Shown: positions 18,995-28,013 of the stretch, piece after piece | Layout: each line of letters opens with the position of its first letter | Numbering within the stretch: the stretch's first letter is position 1 | Origin: Undibacterium sp. YM2 | GTDB taxonomy: Bacteria > Pseudomonadota > Gammaproteobacteria > Burkholderiales > Burkholderiaceae_D | Direction of reading: 5' to 3' | Assembly: GCF_009937975.1 (NCBI RefSeq) | Contig: NZ_AP018441.1 | Location: forward strand, 5,146,001 to 5,210,000 | Length of the DNA stretch: 64,000 nucleotides | Made by a program: the position numbers and the translations under genes | The notes under the pieces: model-generated | Seen by the model: only the letters and a program-made list of their open reading frames with translations | What the model was told of the DNA's origin: nothing | The model's database searches: none

Positions 18995-19552
18995 ATGCAC
19001 ATTCACTCTAAACGACTCTGGTCAGCCATCCTCCTGCTAGGTGCGCTGTCCTGCGGATACGCGCAGGCCGCAGATGCAGGCGGCCAGGTAGTGACGACAG
19101 ACGACAAGCGCGTCAAATTCTGGGCGGCAGGTACGCCAGAAAAAACCGAAGAGACCATGCCCGAGCGCAAGGGTGCGCCCTATAAGCGCACCACCTACGC
19201 CATGGAAGCTGGCGGCAGTATGCTCATGCTGGGGGTACTGGAGTTTCGCCCGGATGACGGCTCGGCCCCAGGGTATGAAACCGCCTACCTGAACACCATG
19301 CTGGACAATATGCGCAGAGGCTTTGTTAACAAGTTTTGGCTCGACACTGACGGCTGGAAAGATATAGACCTGCCCAATACAAACCTGAAAGGCAAGCAGG
19401 TCAAAGGCAGGCTTGAGAATCAGGATTTTATTTTGCGCGCTTACGTGGCCCCGCATACTATCTATATGCAGCAGGCAGGTCATGCGCCGCAAGATAAAAA
19501 GGCCGCAGAAGTGGCGGACAAATTCCTGCAATCGCTAGAGATCACTCCTTAA
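18995..19552 (+). CDS. Exported protein of unknown function
   Basis: From ATG 18995, which has AAAGGAAA just upstream, the product is 185 residues with a signal peptide (basic start MHIHSKR, hydrophobic core, AQA cleavage site near residue 23). A cysteine at about residue 18 (ALSCG) makes a lipoprotein site possible but not consensual. The frame extends back to 18851, but those residues precede the signal. The mature protein is mixed alpha/beta with paired Met and Gly-rich loops; no family recognised. It ends at a bidirectional terminator shared with the convergent DsbA-family gene. Confidence 0.7.
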   Translation: MHIHSKRLWSAILLLGALSCGYAQAADAGGQVVTTDDKRVKFWAAGTPEKTEETMPERKGAPYKRTTYAMEAGGSMLMLGVLEFRPDDGSAPGYETAYLNTMLDNMRRGFVNKFWLDTDGWKDIDLPNTNLKGKQVKGRLENQDFILRAYVAPHTIYMQQAGHAPQDKKAAEVADKFLQSLEITP

Positions 19553-19643
19553 GCAGGAGTGCGATGTCGCCTGGTAAAAGCCCCAGGCAAGCAGCCAGCT
19601 ATTCATCGCACACGATAACTTCAAGGGTGATTGAATAACTTTC

Positions 19644-19672
19644 AAAAAAGCATGGGATTACCATGCTTTTTT
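19644..19672. terminator. Bidirectional intrinsic terminator
   Basis: AAAAAAGCATGG pairs with CCATGCTTTTTT around a five-base loop, with T runs on both strands. It lies between the convergent genes ending at 19552 and 19688 and should serve both. Confidence 0.85.
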
Positions 19673-19687
19673 TACTGCTGTTACAGC

Positions 19688-20335
19688 TTATCCCTGCGTC
19701 ATTATCTGGCGCAGCGCCCGTTCAAATACTTCTGGCGGCTGGCCGCCTGAAATCAGGTGGCGCTCGTTGATGATAATCGCCGGTACCGAATTGATGCCTT
19801 GCTGATGATAGTAAGTCTCAGTCTCACGTACCTCGGCAGCATAGGCGTCAGATGCCAGGATGCGCGCAGCCTCTGCCGTATCCAGCCCTACTTCACCCGC
19901 TACCCGCAGCAAAGCCTCGTGCGAAGCTGGGCTTTCCCCCTTGCTGAAATACAGTTCAAATAGCGCTACCTTCAAGGCATGTTGACGCCCCTGCGTTTCT
20001 GCCCAATGCAGCAGGCGGTGTGCATCAAAAGTATTATAAATACGGCTGCGCGTCGCCATATTGAACTCAAAGCCCAGCTCTGCGCCACGGGCCCGTATCA
20101 TTTCGCGGTTCTTGGTGGTCTGCTCCTGCGTCGCGCCGTATTTCTCTGCCAGATGTTCTGCGATGTCCTGTCCTTCCGGCACCATCTTGGGATTTAATTC
20201 AAAGGGCTGGAAGTGCAAATCCACTTTGGCATCATCACCTATTTGATCAATTGCCTTTTCCAGTGATTTGAGACCAATGATGCACCAGGGGCATGACACG
20301 TCCGAAACGAAGTCGATTCTGATTTCTTTACTCAT
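19688..20335 (-). CDS. DsbA family oxidoreductase, FrnE-like
   Basis: A 215-residue thioredoxin-fold protein with the active-site motif C15-P-W-C18 right after the first strand (FVSDVSCPWC) and the long helical insertion of the DsbA/2-hydroxychromene-2-carboxylate isomerase family. The cis-proline loop appears as GINSVPAIIINE near residues 170-180. There is no signal peptide, so it acts in the cytoplasm like FrnE proteins, which are linked to oxidative stress tolerance. Length is normal. Not to be confused with the second, frameshifted DsbA-like gene at 31733-32382. Confidence 0.88.
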   Translation of the reverse strand: MSKEIRIDFVSDVSCPWCIIGLKSLEKAIDQIGDDAKVDLHFQPFELNPKMVPEGQDIAEHLAEKYGATQEQTTKNREMIRARGAELGFEFNMATRSRIYNTFDAHRLLHWAETQGRQHALKVALFELYFSKGESPASHEALLRVAGEVGLDTAEAARILASDAYAAEVRETETYYHQQGINSVPAIIINERHLISGGQPPEVFERALRQIMTQG

Positions 20336-20752
20336 GATATTTCTTTCTGCTGTCAGGCCAGTGGACTGTAACAGCTATCCAATTGATGGTGCGTCAAACC
20401 AGGGTCTTATGCACCGATATGCCAAGCTATATATGCACTTTACCAGTCAATTCAAGTGTCTGCTGCCGGAGCTATCGGACGCCGCTGCGCCCACCGCCTA
20501 CAAATTGATACACATTAGTTTTCAGGGCAAATTAATATATATGCATTAAAAAACAGATAAACCCACTTTTTTTATGCACATATGGCTATATCTATAAATC
20601 TATGGGCATGACGATTACTTACCCCGGAGCACGAACTTACCGGGCAATTACCGGACCATTACCGAACCATAAGCGCAACACTGAGTCATCCCCTGTAGTC
20701 TTCATTAGCCGTCTGCATTCCCCTCACCCACGCATTAGCCAAGGAAAAAGAA
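20336..20752. other. Divergent intergenic region before acetoacetate decarboxylase
   Basis: AT-rich sequence with no gene. Visible motifs: ATATATGCA at two places (about 20430 and 20540) and a related TATGCACATATGG nearby, and a direct repeat ATTACCG(G/A)ACC twice near 20650. The sequence AGTGGACTGTAACAG at about 20360 matches the end of the palindromic element at 32435-32599. Likely holds promoters for the two divergent genes. Confidence 0.4.
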
Positions 20753-21520
20753 ATGACAGAAGATGAAATCCGCCGTAACGCCTTTGCAATGCCTTATTCC
20801 AACTTCGCCTTTCCACCCGGGCCCTACCGCTTTACCGACAGGGAATACCTGATCATCACTTACCGCACTGACCCTGAGCTACTTGAAAAAATCATCCCCG
20901 CCCCTTTGAAGCTGGCAGAACCCGTAGTCAAGTTTGAGTTCATCAACATGCCAGACTCAACTGGCTTTGGGCACTATTGCGAATCCGGCCAGGTCATCCC
21001 GGTGACACTTGATGGTGTACATGGTGCTTATGTGCACAGCATGTATCTGAATGATCATCCACCAATTGCGGCTGGACGTGAGTTGTGGGGCTTTCCTAAA
21101 AAACTCGGTGAACCTGAACTCAGAGTACACAAAGACACCCTGGTTGGCACGCTGGATTACAGCGACTTCCGCATCGCCACTGGCACCATGGGTTTCAAGC
21201 ACACGCAACTCGATCATGCCGCCGTCAAGGCAAGCATGGAAGTACCTAATTTCTTGTTAAAAATCATCCCCCATGTCGATGGCACACCGCGCATCTGCGA
21301 ACTGGTGCAGTATCAGCTCACTGACATCACTATCAAAGGTGCCTGGGGTGGCCCGGGTGCGCTGGACCTACACCCACACGCGCTGGCCCCTGTCGCTGGT
21401 TTGCCAGTACTCGAAGTTTTATCTGCAGTGCATATCCTGTCTGACCTGACTTTACCTTACGGTACAGTCGCCCATGATTACCTCGCCCCACCAGGAAATA
21501 AGCAAGTCATAACCAAATAA
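20753..21520 (+). CDS. adc: Acetoacetate decarboxylase
   Basis: A 255-residue enzyme that decarboxylates acetoacetate to acetone and CO2 through a Schiff base. The catalytic lysine pair is K116-K117 in the [10 protein letters not shown] motif, and the buried charged cluster residues around GRELWG and EFINMPD agree with the family. AAGGAAAAAG precedes the ATG. It is followed 10 bases later by 3-hydroxybutyrate dehydrogenase, so together they handle the ketone-body products of polyhydroxybutyrate turnover: 3-hydroxybutyrate to acetoacetate to acetone. The joint role is inference from pairing. Confidence 0.93.
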   Translation: MTEDEIRRNAFAMPYSNFAFPPGPYRFTDREYLIITYRTDPELLEKIIPAPLKLAEPVVKFEFINMPDSTGFGHYCESGQVIPVTLDGVHGAYVHSMYLNDHPPIAAGRELWGFPKKLGEPELRVHKDTLVGTLDYSDFRIATGTMGFKHTQLDHAAVKASMEVPNFLLKIIPHVDGTPRICELVQYQLTDITIKGAWGGPGALDLHPHALAPVAGLPVLEVLSAVHILSDLTLPYGTVAHDYLAPPGNKQVITK

Positions 21521-21530
21521 AGGAACTCAC

Positions 21531-22313
21531 ATGTTACTCAATAATAAAGTCGCCCTCATCACCGGTGCCGCCAGCGGCATAGGCAAAGAAATCGCCATAG
21601 AATACGCCAAGCAAGGCGCAAAAATCGTCATCGCCGACATGGCCCTCGAAGCAGCACAAGCCACCGCCAAAGAAATCGAAGCATCCGGCGGTACCGCCAT
21701 GGCAGTGGCGATGAATGTGACTGACGAAACACAGGTCGATAAAGGCGTGGCTGACGCAGTGGCTGCCTACGGCAACATCGATATCCTGATCAGCAATGCA
21801 GGCATACAAATCATCAGCCCGCTGGTTGACCTGAGCCTGGATAACTGGAGAAAAATGCTGGCCATCCATCTGGACGGCGCATTCCTGACCACCCGCGCCT
21901 GCATGCGTTCCATGATCGCTGGCGGCAAAGGCGGCAGCGTGATCTACATGGGCTCAGTCCATTCCCATGAAGCCTCCCCACTGAAAGCGCCATACGTCAC
22001 CGCCAAACACGGCCTGATCGGCCTGGCAAAAGTCGTCGCCAAAGAAGGTGCCAAAAACAATATCCGCGCCAACGTCATCTGCCCAGGCTTTGTCCGCACG
22101 CCACTGGTCGATAAACAAATCCCGGAACAGGCAAAAGAACTCGGCATCACCGAAGCAGAAGTCATCAAGAATGTGATGCTGAAAGAAACAGTCGATGGCG
22201 AATTCACGACTGTGCAAGACGTCGCCCAGACCGCACTATTCCTGGCGGCCTTTGGAACCAATGCATTGACTGGCCAATCCATCACGGTTAGTCATGGGTG
22301 GCATATGCAGTAA
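21531..22313 (+). CDS. bdhA: 3-hydroxybutyrate dehydrogenase (SDR family)
   Basis: Oxidises 3-hydroxybutyrate to acetoacetate with NAD. A classical short-chain dehydrogenase of 260 residues: cofactor motif TGAASGIG (11-18), NAG at 89-91, catalytic S142, Y155 and K159 (YVTAK). The C-terminal segment around residues 185-215 ([15 protein letters not shown]) and the HGWHMQ end match bacterial 3-hydroxybutyrate dehydrogenases rather than generic SDRs. It shares an operon with adc, 10 bases apart. A GC hairpin follows the stop. Confidence 0.9.
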   Translation: MLLNNKVALITGAASGIGKEIAIEYAKQGAKIVIADMALEAAQATAKEIEASGGTAMAVAMNVTDETQVDKGVADAVAAYGNIDILISNAGIQIISPLVDLSLDNWRKMLAIHLDGAFLTTRACMRSMIAGGKGGSVIYMGSVHSHEASPLKAPYVTAKHGLIGLAKVVAKEGAKNNIRANVICPGFVRTPLVDKQIPEQAKELGITEAEVIKNVMLKETVDGEFTTVQDVAQTALFLAAFGTNALTGQSITVSHGWHMQ

Positions 22314-22352
22314 GGTGAATTTTTGAGTGCCTCAACTGATGGACACTCGTGC

Positions 22353-22376
22353 GCCCGCAGCGATGAAGCTGCGGGC
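22353..22376 (+). terminator. GC-rich hairpin after bdhA
   Basis: GCCCGCAGC and GCTGCGGGC form a perfect nine-base stem around GATGAA, 40 bases past bdhA. The T run after it is poor (TTACA), so termination strength is uncertain. Confidence 0.55.
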
Positions 22377-22485
22377 TTACAACAAGATATGCATCAAGCT
22401 TCATATCGCAGCACATCAAAGTAAATATGGTGATTCAGGATTGTCAAATATCAGACCATAGACATTAACGTTCGCACCTGCAAAC

Positions 22486-23079
22486 CTAAAATCTTTCGCG
22501 AAAAATATCTGGGTTATGCCGCCGCCAGATTTCCATTTCCTCTTCGTCCGGCAAACCATCCAAGTCCTTCCAGTTCGGTGAAGAAACCCATTCTATACAA
22601 GTTTCAAGCATGGAAGATATCGAATAAAAATACATTCTTATACCGTGGAACACTCGAATGACTGGATGATCCTTGTCAGAACCAAAAAGATGCGCGCCAC
22701 AAGCGACAACATCCCAAGAACCCTGAAATTCTGAAATTGGCAGGCAAGCTTTGAGATCTACACGATCTTGCTCCAGCGTTGAATGAAGACCATAGTATTC
22801 CTGAATACTTTGATATTCCAAAACTGCTTCTTCCAGAGAAATAAACTCATTATCGCGAAAACAAAAATTCGTATCGAGGTCTGAATCAAGCTTGTCGATA
22901 CGCCCATTCCTCCACTGATAAAGTTCAATGACGTCATCTGGCACTATGATTTGCAAAGGTGCGACAGTCTCCAGGATTTCCGTTGTCGTAAGACCTGGTC
23001 GTAAATTCTCTCTGACAGCGATGCCTTTCGCTTCGTAGGCATCAGCCAATTGATTACATAGCTCAGTGATTGTTGGCAT
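22486..23079 (-). CDS. SMI1/KNR4 family protein
   Basis: A 197-residue acidic cytoplasmic protein with the SMI1/KNR4 (SUKH) layout: PDDVIELYQWRNGRID near residues 58-73, a central FISLEEAVLEY segment, then WDVVACGAHLFGSD and a C-terminal helix region. Proteins of this superfamily often serve as immunity proteins against contact-dependent or polymorphic toxins, though others are housekeeping. It heads toward the left of a run of three minus-strand genes with gaps of 29 and 75 bases. No toxin gene is present in the window, so it is an orphan if it is an immunity gene. Confidence 0.8.
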   Translation of the reverse strand: MPTITELCNQLADAYEAKGIAVRENLRPGLTTTEILETVAPLQIIVPDDVIELYQWRNGRIDKLDSDLDTNFCFRDNEFISLEEAVLEYQSIQEYYGLHSTLEQDRVDLKACLPISEFQGSWDVVACGAHLFGSDKDHPVIRVFHGIRMYFYSISSMLETCIEWVSSPNWKDLDGLPDEEEMEIWRRHNPDIFRERF

Positions 23080-23108
23080 GATAAAGTTTTATGTATGGGA
23101 TGCAGTTT

Positions 23109-23513
23109 TTATGTAATGGAAGAAGGAAATGTATGCTCAGATAACGCAGGAAAGCCATGATGAGCACCATACTGACTAAAGCGCCCATCAAATTTATTTT
23201 CCAGGGCAGTTAAATGGCTGCTGATCTTATGTTTTGCCAAAAGCAGCGCCTGCATACTGTCATCCCCGTCAGCATAAGATGATTTCTCAAAGTGTATAGT
23301 CTGGATCAGGAAAGAACATCGCCAATTGTGGGTGCCTAGCTCTACAGGCTGCCATACCGAGATTTTGGCAAAAATGATGCGTCCATCAATATAGGTAAAT
23401 TCCAAATCCCGCCGGACAATAGCATGTTTAGTGAGATTGGGCCAAGACTGCAATTCGCCGATAAACAACTTCTTTCGCATGCGTCGGCTGCGAGATGTTT
23501 TAAGGCTGCTCAT
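23109..23513 (-). CDS. Small protein of unknown function, immunity-like
   Basis: A 134-residue basic-to-neutral protein without signal or membrane segments. The middle part (RRDLEFTYIDGRIIFAKISVWQ, then CSFLIQTIHFEKSSYADGDD) is beta-rich and is followed by a helix SMQALLLAKHKISSHL. This arrangement, with a Gly-x-Asp-Ser-x-Gln-Ala-Leu step, recalls small immunity-type domains such as DUF6968; that is from memory and weak. It lies 29 bases upstream of the SMI1 gene in the same orientation. First residues (SRSRRMRKK) are unusually basic. Confidence 0.6.
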   Translation of the reverse strand: MSSLKTSRSRRMRKKLFIGELQSWPNLTKHAIVRRDLEFTYIDGRIIFAKISVWQPVELGTHNWRCSFLIQTIHFEKSSYADGDDSMQALLLAKHKISSHLTALENKFDGRFSQYGAHHGFPALSEHTFPSSIT

Positions 23514-23588
23514 CGCAAATTTCTACAAATAAAATATTCCAGGGCTAGCAAGTTCCGGTCTCATTTGAAAATACAATCACCATCAATT

Positions 23589-23960
23589 TCAGGCTGAAGT
23601 AGTCCATTGATACCAAATCAATTTATCAGCAACATCGATTGCAACTCTGCGCTCATCCCACTCGTCTTGAAATAAAAACCCAGCACGCCATTGTGCAGAA
23701 TGAGGTAGTTCAATGTTGGCGAACTGTTTCAGGTGGAGACCAATTTCAGAATGATTTTCCCAAGATGTCGGAATAGCGATCGCTTTTGAAATATCTACCT
23801 GGAAAGCTAGAAGAAACTGCTTCAAATCACCATGCTGCTTGTGAGTAGAAATGATGATTTCCATTTCGGTTTCCGAACCAGCTCCATCTAATTCATAAGA
23901 ATCACAATAAATTCGTCGCATCAGAGATTCATCATAAAGATATATTTTCAAACCAATCAA
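23589..23960 (-). CDS. Small protein of unknown function, 5' end abuts a repeat
   Basis: A 123-residue acidic protein. The longest frame opens with TTG at 23960, the very base next to a family B palindromic repeat; a second TTG three codons on (MKIYLYDESL) is an equally good start. No ATG start or Shine-Dalgarno is visible because the repeat replaces the sequence upstream. The protein has EMEIIISTHKQHGDLKQFLLAF and WRAGFLFQDEWDERR segments, beta-alpha in character, with no family I recognise. Either the repeat carries its expression signals or the gene is cut at its 5' end. Confidence 0.5.
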   Translation of the reverse strand: MIGLKIYLYDESLMRRIYCDSYELDGAGSETEMEIIISTHKQHGDLKQFLLAFQVDISKAIAIPTSWENHSEIGLHLKQFANIELPHSAQWRAGFLFQDEWDERRVAIDVADKLIWYQWTTSA

Positions 23961-24083
23961 GAAACCCCGAGTAAGCGTAGCGAGCGGCGCTAGTTTGGGT
24001 TAAGAAGCGCAGTCGTACTTTAGTACGGCGAGCATCGCAGGCCCAAAATCGCGTCGCGCTTAGCTTAATCAGGGTTTCGACTA
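23961..24083. repeat. Palindromic repeat, family B, copy 1
   Basis: About 120 bases that fold on themselves: GAAACCCC at 23961 pairs with GGGTTTC ending 24078, GAGTAAGC with GCTTAATC, TTTGGG with CCCAAAA, and a central CGTACT/AGTACG. A second copy lies at 41901-42023. Shared blocks include GTAAGCGTAGCGAGCG, GAGCATCGC and AGCTTAATCAG. Both copies end in CGACTA, so each supplies a TAG stop codon on the minus strand to the gene beside it. No coding capacity. Confidence 0.75.
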
Positions 24084-24632
24084 GCGTTGGCGTTCCTTCT
24101 CCCACAACACATCACTCCCCCCCGCATACCGGTTCAACACCCGCGACAACACAAACAGCAAATCCGACAAACGGTTCATATACTGTCTTGGTGCCTCATT
24201 GATAGCCTCGGCATTGCCTACGCTAACTATCGCGCGTTCTGCGCGGCGGCAGACGGTGCGGCAGACGTTGGCGATGGCGGCGGCGCGGGAGCCTCCTGGC
24301 AGGATGAAGTCTTTTAACGGTGGCAGGTCGGCATTGTATTTCACCAGCAGGGCATCCAGCCTTTCTACCTGGGCATCGGTGATCATGGTGTAGCCGGGGA
24401 TGCAGAGTTCGCCGCCCATGTCGAACAGGTCGTGCTGGATGGAAAACAATTCTTGCTTCATCTGCTCTGGCATGTCTTCACACAGCAGGACGCTGATCTG
24501 AGAATTGAGTTCGTCCACGTCACCCATGGCGTGCACGCGCAGGGCATCTTTGGCGACGCGGCTGCCGTCACCGAGGCCCGTCGTACCTTTGTCGCCGGTA
24601 CGTGTTGCGATTTTTGAGAGTCGATTACCCAT
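24081..24632 (-). CDS. Cob(I)alamin adenosyltransferase, PduO type
   Basis: Transfers the adenosyl group of ATP to cob(I)alamin, making adenosylcobalamin. From the ATG at 24632 the product is 183 residues: the N-terminal ATP motif TRTGDKGTTGLGDGSRV, the VDELNSQI helix, then RRAERAIVSV and a C-terminal MNRLSDLLFVLSR helix, the complete PduO/MMAB set. The frame is open back to 24809, but the added residues are not family-like. Its TAG stop is formed by the edge of a family B repeat. It is divergent from the unknown gene at 24795. Confidence 0.92.
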   Translation of the reverse strand: MGNRLSKIATRTGDKGTTGLGDGSRVAKDALRVHAMGDVDELNSQISVLLCEDMPEQMKQELFSIQHDLFDMGGELCIPGYTMITDAQVERLDALLVKYNADLPPLKDFILPGGSRAAAIANVCRTVCRRAERAIVSVGNAEAINEAPRQYMNRLSDLLFVLSRVLNRYAGGSDVLWEKERQR

Positions 24633-24794
24633 GGCAAATAAATTAAGTGAAAAATAAATAAGGAAGTGTGCAAGGATACGGCAAAATCTGCCTGGATACA
24701 CCTCTCCGCTAACAGCATGCACATCATAGCTGGTATTGGCGTTTGAACGCGCGCCATGATTGCCATGCTTGCCGCGTATCAATATAATCTCGTC

Positions 24795-25349
24795 ATGACA
24801 CTTATACAATTATTCGCCGCGATACGCGCTTCTTATGTTGCCGTGCTGACTGCGGCCATCAATCAGGATAATGCCCACGTTGAACCGGCTTACCGCAATG
24901 CCGATGGTGCACTCGCTCTGGAAGGCCGCCCGGCCTTGCCCTGCCGGGTAGACTGGATACCTGTAGAGGGTGAATATGCCGGGCAGTCACACACGGTGGA
25001 TGCCAAAACCCAGCTGGAATTTGAGCCCTTTGGCTTTGGCATGTCAGGCACTGAGGTGAGCATCACCCCGTTTACCTGGGACTGGCTGCCCTTGCAGATC
25101 GGCGGTCTCGCGCCTGAGCTTGCAGAGTCTATCCTGGCAGACTGGTTCCTGGCCTGGTTTGATGTTGAGGATAACAATGTCAAAAATGCCGAGGGCCTGT
25201 ATGGGGTCGTGCATTTCATGTCCGGCATTACGCAGGAAGATGAAGCCCTGCAAGTCAGCATAGACCTGGGTTCTGTCTCTGAGGCGGCACTGGAAGATTT
25301 GCTATTCAAATTGGCTGATGCCAAGGCGCAGGCCATACAACTGGGCTGA
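24795..25349 (+). CDS. Conserved protein of unknown function
   Basis: A 184-residue, strongly acidic, soluble protein starting at ATG 24795 (an earlier ATG at 24756 would add 13 residues that overlap the divergent promoter). It contains FEPFGFGMSGTEVSITPFTWDWLPLQIGG split by acidic helices, and a C-terminal helix LEDLLFKLADAKAQAIQ. No catalytic motif or family recognised. It lies between the adenosyltransferase and a FAD-linked dehydrogenase, with a 153-base gap to the latter, so it may be transcribed alone. Confidence 0.6.
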   Translation: MTLIQLFAAIRASYVAVLTAAINQDNAHVEPAYRNADGALALEGRPALPCRVDWIPVEGEYAGQSHTVDAKTQLEFEPFGFGMSGTEVSITPFTWDWLPLQIGGLAPELAESILADWFLAWFDVEDNNVKNAEGLYGVVHFMSGITQEDEALQVSIDLGSVSEAALEDLLFKLADAKAQAIQLG

Positions 25350-25502
25350 AGCAGCACTATGTCGTTTTACTTGCCTGACAGGCAATATTTGAACGCCGAT
25401 TGCCGCTGGCAAATAAAATAAGGCAGGAAGTTGGAAAGCTTACGACAAAATCTGGCCGGACACAGCATAATAGAGGGCACCACTACCTGTACGGACCGCA
25501 TT

Positions 25503-26927
25503 ATGAACCATCCTGCCATTTTGGCGAGTGTCAGAAAGCCCCTGCCCGCTGGCCTGCTGCATGCCTTGCAAGCCTTGCTGGAAGACCGTTGCAGCATTGC
25601 CCTGGCAGTGCGTGAGCATCATGGCCGCGATGAATCCTCTTATGACCCCATGCCGCCAGAAGCGGTGGTATTTGCCCAGAGCACAGAAGAGGTCGCCGAG
25701 ATCGTCAGGCTGTGTCATGCGCATGATGTGCCAGTGATACCCTACGGTGCCGGTTCTTCGCTGGAAGGCCATATCCTGGCCCTGCATGGCGGCGTGACGA
25801 TAGACTTGTCACAGATGAACAAGATGGTGGCCGTGCATGCCGAGGATTTGACCGCTACCGTGCAGGCAGGCGTGACGCGCAAGCAATTGAATACCGAGAT
25901 ACGCGACACCGGCCTGTTTTTCCCGATAGACCCTGGCGCCGATGCCAGCCTGGGTGGCATGGCAGCCACGCGGGCATCCGGCACGAACGCAGTACGCTAT
26001 GGCACCATGCGTGAAAACGTCATGGCGCTGACGGTGGTGACTGCGGATGGCCGCATCATACGCACGGGTTCGCGTGCCAAGAAATCATCTGCCGGTTACG
26101 ATCTGACGCGGGTGTTTGTCGGCAGTGAAGGCACGCTGGGCATTATCACTGAAGTCACCGTCAAACTTTATCCCTTGCCGGAAGCCATCTCGGCTGCGGT
26201 GTGCAGCTTCCCTGACAATGCCGATGCGGTGAATACCGTTATCCAGACCATACAGATGGGCGTGCCAATTGCGCGGGTAGAATTTCTGGATGCGAATGGT
26301 GTGCGCGCGATCAATGCGCATGACAAATTAAATTTGCCAGTCAAGCCTTTGCTGCTGTTTGAATTTCATGGCACTGAGCATGGCGTGAAAGAACAGGCTG
26401 AGCTGGTGCAAGAGATTGCAGCAGCCAATGGTGCCGGTGATTTTGAGTGGGCGACCAGGCCAGAAGACCGCAGCCGCCTGTGGGCTGCGCGGCATAATGC
26501 CTATTTTGCGCTGCTACAATTACGGCCAGGTTCACGTTCTATTTCTACTGATTGCTGCGTGCCAATTTCACGCTTGGCTGAATGCATCAGCGAAACCCAG
26601 ATCGATTGTGAAAACCATGGCATTACCTATTCCATCATCGGCCATGTTGGCGATGGTAATTTTCATGCGCTGATGCTGGTGGACCCGGACAGCCCAGACG
26701 AAATTGCGGTGGCAGAATCCATCAACCAGCGCATGGTGACGCGGGCGATTGCCATGGATGGTACCTGCACGGGCGAGCATGGCGTGGGTATACACAAGAT
26801 GTCGTTTTTGATAGAAGAACATGGGGCAGATGCAATACACATGATGCGTATGCTCAAGCATGCATTTGATCCAAAAAATATTTTAAACCCGGGCAAAATT
26901 ATTGCGTGGGACGAGGCTGAAGAATAA
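25503..26927 (+). CDS. FAD-linked oxidase, D-lactate dehydrogenase/GlcD type
   Basis: A 474-residue flavoprotein of the FAD-binding PCMH superfamily that oxidises 2-hydroxy acids such as D-lactate or glycolate. Seen: FAD-binding motif VIPYGAGSSLEG (near residue 80), the PGADASLGGMAATRASG loop, VFVGSEGTLGIITE, and in the C-terminal cap HVGDGNFH and GEHGVGIHK, the substrate/metal site of the D-lactate dehydrogenase (cytochrome) group. ATG 25503 is preferred over a TTG at 25431. No glcE or glcF follows, which favours a stand-alone D-lactate-type enzyme over glycolate oxidase. A LysR regulator follows 187 bases downstream. Confidence 0.88.
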   Translation: MNHPAILASVRKPLPAGLLHALQALLEDRCSIALAVREHHGRDESSYDPMPPEAVVFAQSTEEVAEIVRLCHAHDVPVIPYGAGSSLEGHILALHGGVTIDLSQMNKMVAVHAEDLTATVQAGVTRKQLNTEIRDTGLFFPIDPGADASLGGMAATRASGTNAVRYGTMRENVMALTVVTADGRIIRTGSRAKKSSAGYDLTRVFVGSEGTLGIITEVTVKLYPLPEAISAAVCSFPDNADAVNTVIQTIQMGVPIARVEFLDANGVRAINAHDKLNLPVKPLLLFEFHGTEHGVKEQAELVQEIAAANGAGDFEWATRPEDRSRLWAARHNAYFALLQLRPGSRSISTDCCVPISRLAECISETQIDCENHGITYSIIGHVGDGNFHALMLVDPDSPDEIAVAESINQRMVTRAIAMDGTCTGEHGVGIHKMSFLIEEHGADAIHMMRMLKHAFDPKNILNPGKIIAWDEAEE

Positions 26928-27114
26928 ATCGAGACAGTATTCAATTTGGTAAAAAACCACTCACCACAGAGACACTGAATCACAAAGTAAGCACCGAGAA
27001 AAGCAAGCAAAGGATATACAGAATTCCTCTGTGTCTTTTATTGCGACAACCGGATTTACGGGTGATCTCTTAACGAGTGCTTGAGTACGCTACATAAAAC
27101 AAATCAGGAAGAGT

Positions 27115-28002
27115 ATGGCAACACGATTACCACCGGTACATGCATTATCTGCTTTTGAGGCGGCGGCGCGGCATAGTTCTTTTGCGATTGCGGCAGAAGA
27201 GTTGTGCATCACACCTTCTGCCCTGTCACATCGCATACGTCTGCTGGAAGAACATTTGTGCGAGCGCGTTTTTGTGCGTGAAGGGCGCAGCGTCACACTG
27301 ACTGAGTTTGGCCGCCGTTACCTCGATGTGGTGCGGGTAGCCTTGCGCACCCTGTCTGATTTCCCGCTGCCGAACAAGATCACGCAAAGCCAGTTGCGCG
27401 TCAAGGTGACGGTGCCGCCTACTTTTGCGCGCTATATGTTTATGCCACGCCTGGCCGAATTCATGCGCCAGTATCCCGATATAGAAATTGAAGTCTATCT
27501 GTTTGTGCCACTGTATGACCTGAGCCTGTCAGAAAGTGATGTAGAAGTGCGTTTTGGTGCCGGTGAATATCCTAACCTGGTCACCAAGAAATTATTTGTA
27601 GAACCCAGCTTTGCTGTCGCCAGCCCTGCTTACCTGAAATCTTTGCCATCGATACAGACACCGGCAGACCTGCGTCATGCCAGACTCTTGCGGTCTGCCC
27701 TGGAACCCTGGCAGCCATGGTTTGAAGTGGCGGGACTGGACTGGCCAGAACCAACCACAGGCTTGCGCATTGATGACCTGGGCCTGTTGCTGGAAGCAGT
27801 CAAGCATGGCCATGGCATAGGCCTGACGCGTCAGCACTTTGCCCAGGAGATGATCAACCGGGGTGAGGTCGTGCGCGTATTTGACACGCAACTGGCAACG
27901 CCACCACATGCCTATTATCTGGTACATGAGGCACAGGCAAATATACGGCCCGAGGTAGCGCTTTTCATAGACTGGATGCAGGCGACTTATCAGCAGGCTT
28001 AG
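27115..28002 (+). CDS. LysR family transcriptional regulator, GcvA-like
   Basis: A 295-residue regulator: winged helix at residues 1-62 (LSAFEAAARHSSFAIAAEEL then ITPSALSHRIRLLEEHL), linker helix, and a two-lobed periplasmic-binding-type effector domain from about residue 90. The HTH resembles the GcvA/AmpR group. It is codirectional with the FAD-linked dehydrogenase; whether it controls that gene is not shown. Between them is a stretch with ACCACAGAGACAC and CTCTGTGTCT that resembles a weak inverted repeat. Confidence 0.88.
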   Translation: MATRLPPVHALSAFEAAARHSSFAIAAEELCITPSALSHRIRLLEEHLCERVFVREGRSVTLTEFGRRYLDVVRVALRTLSDFPLPNKITQSQLRVKVTVPPTFARYMFMPRLAEFMRQYPDIEIEVYLFVPLYDLSLSESDVEVRFGAGEYPNLVTKKLFVEPSFAVASPAYLKSLPSIQTPADLRHARLLRSALEPWQPWFEVAGLDWPEPTTGLRIDDLGLLLEAVKHGHGIGLTRQHFAQEMINRGEVVRVFDTQLATPPHAYYLVHEAQANIRPEVALFIDWMQATYQQA

Positions 28003-28013
28003 TGATATGTTTT

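Noticed and set aside
20268..20549. A 93-codon plus-strand frame at the start of the DsbA-family gene
   Set aside because: Its first part is antisense to the FrnE-like gene and the rest is AT-rich intergenic sequence.
26940..27050. Possible inverted repeat around ACCACAGAGACAC and CTCTGTGTCT
   Set aside because: Arms are short and imperfect with a long spacer; only one instance seen, so not called a repeat element.
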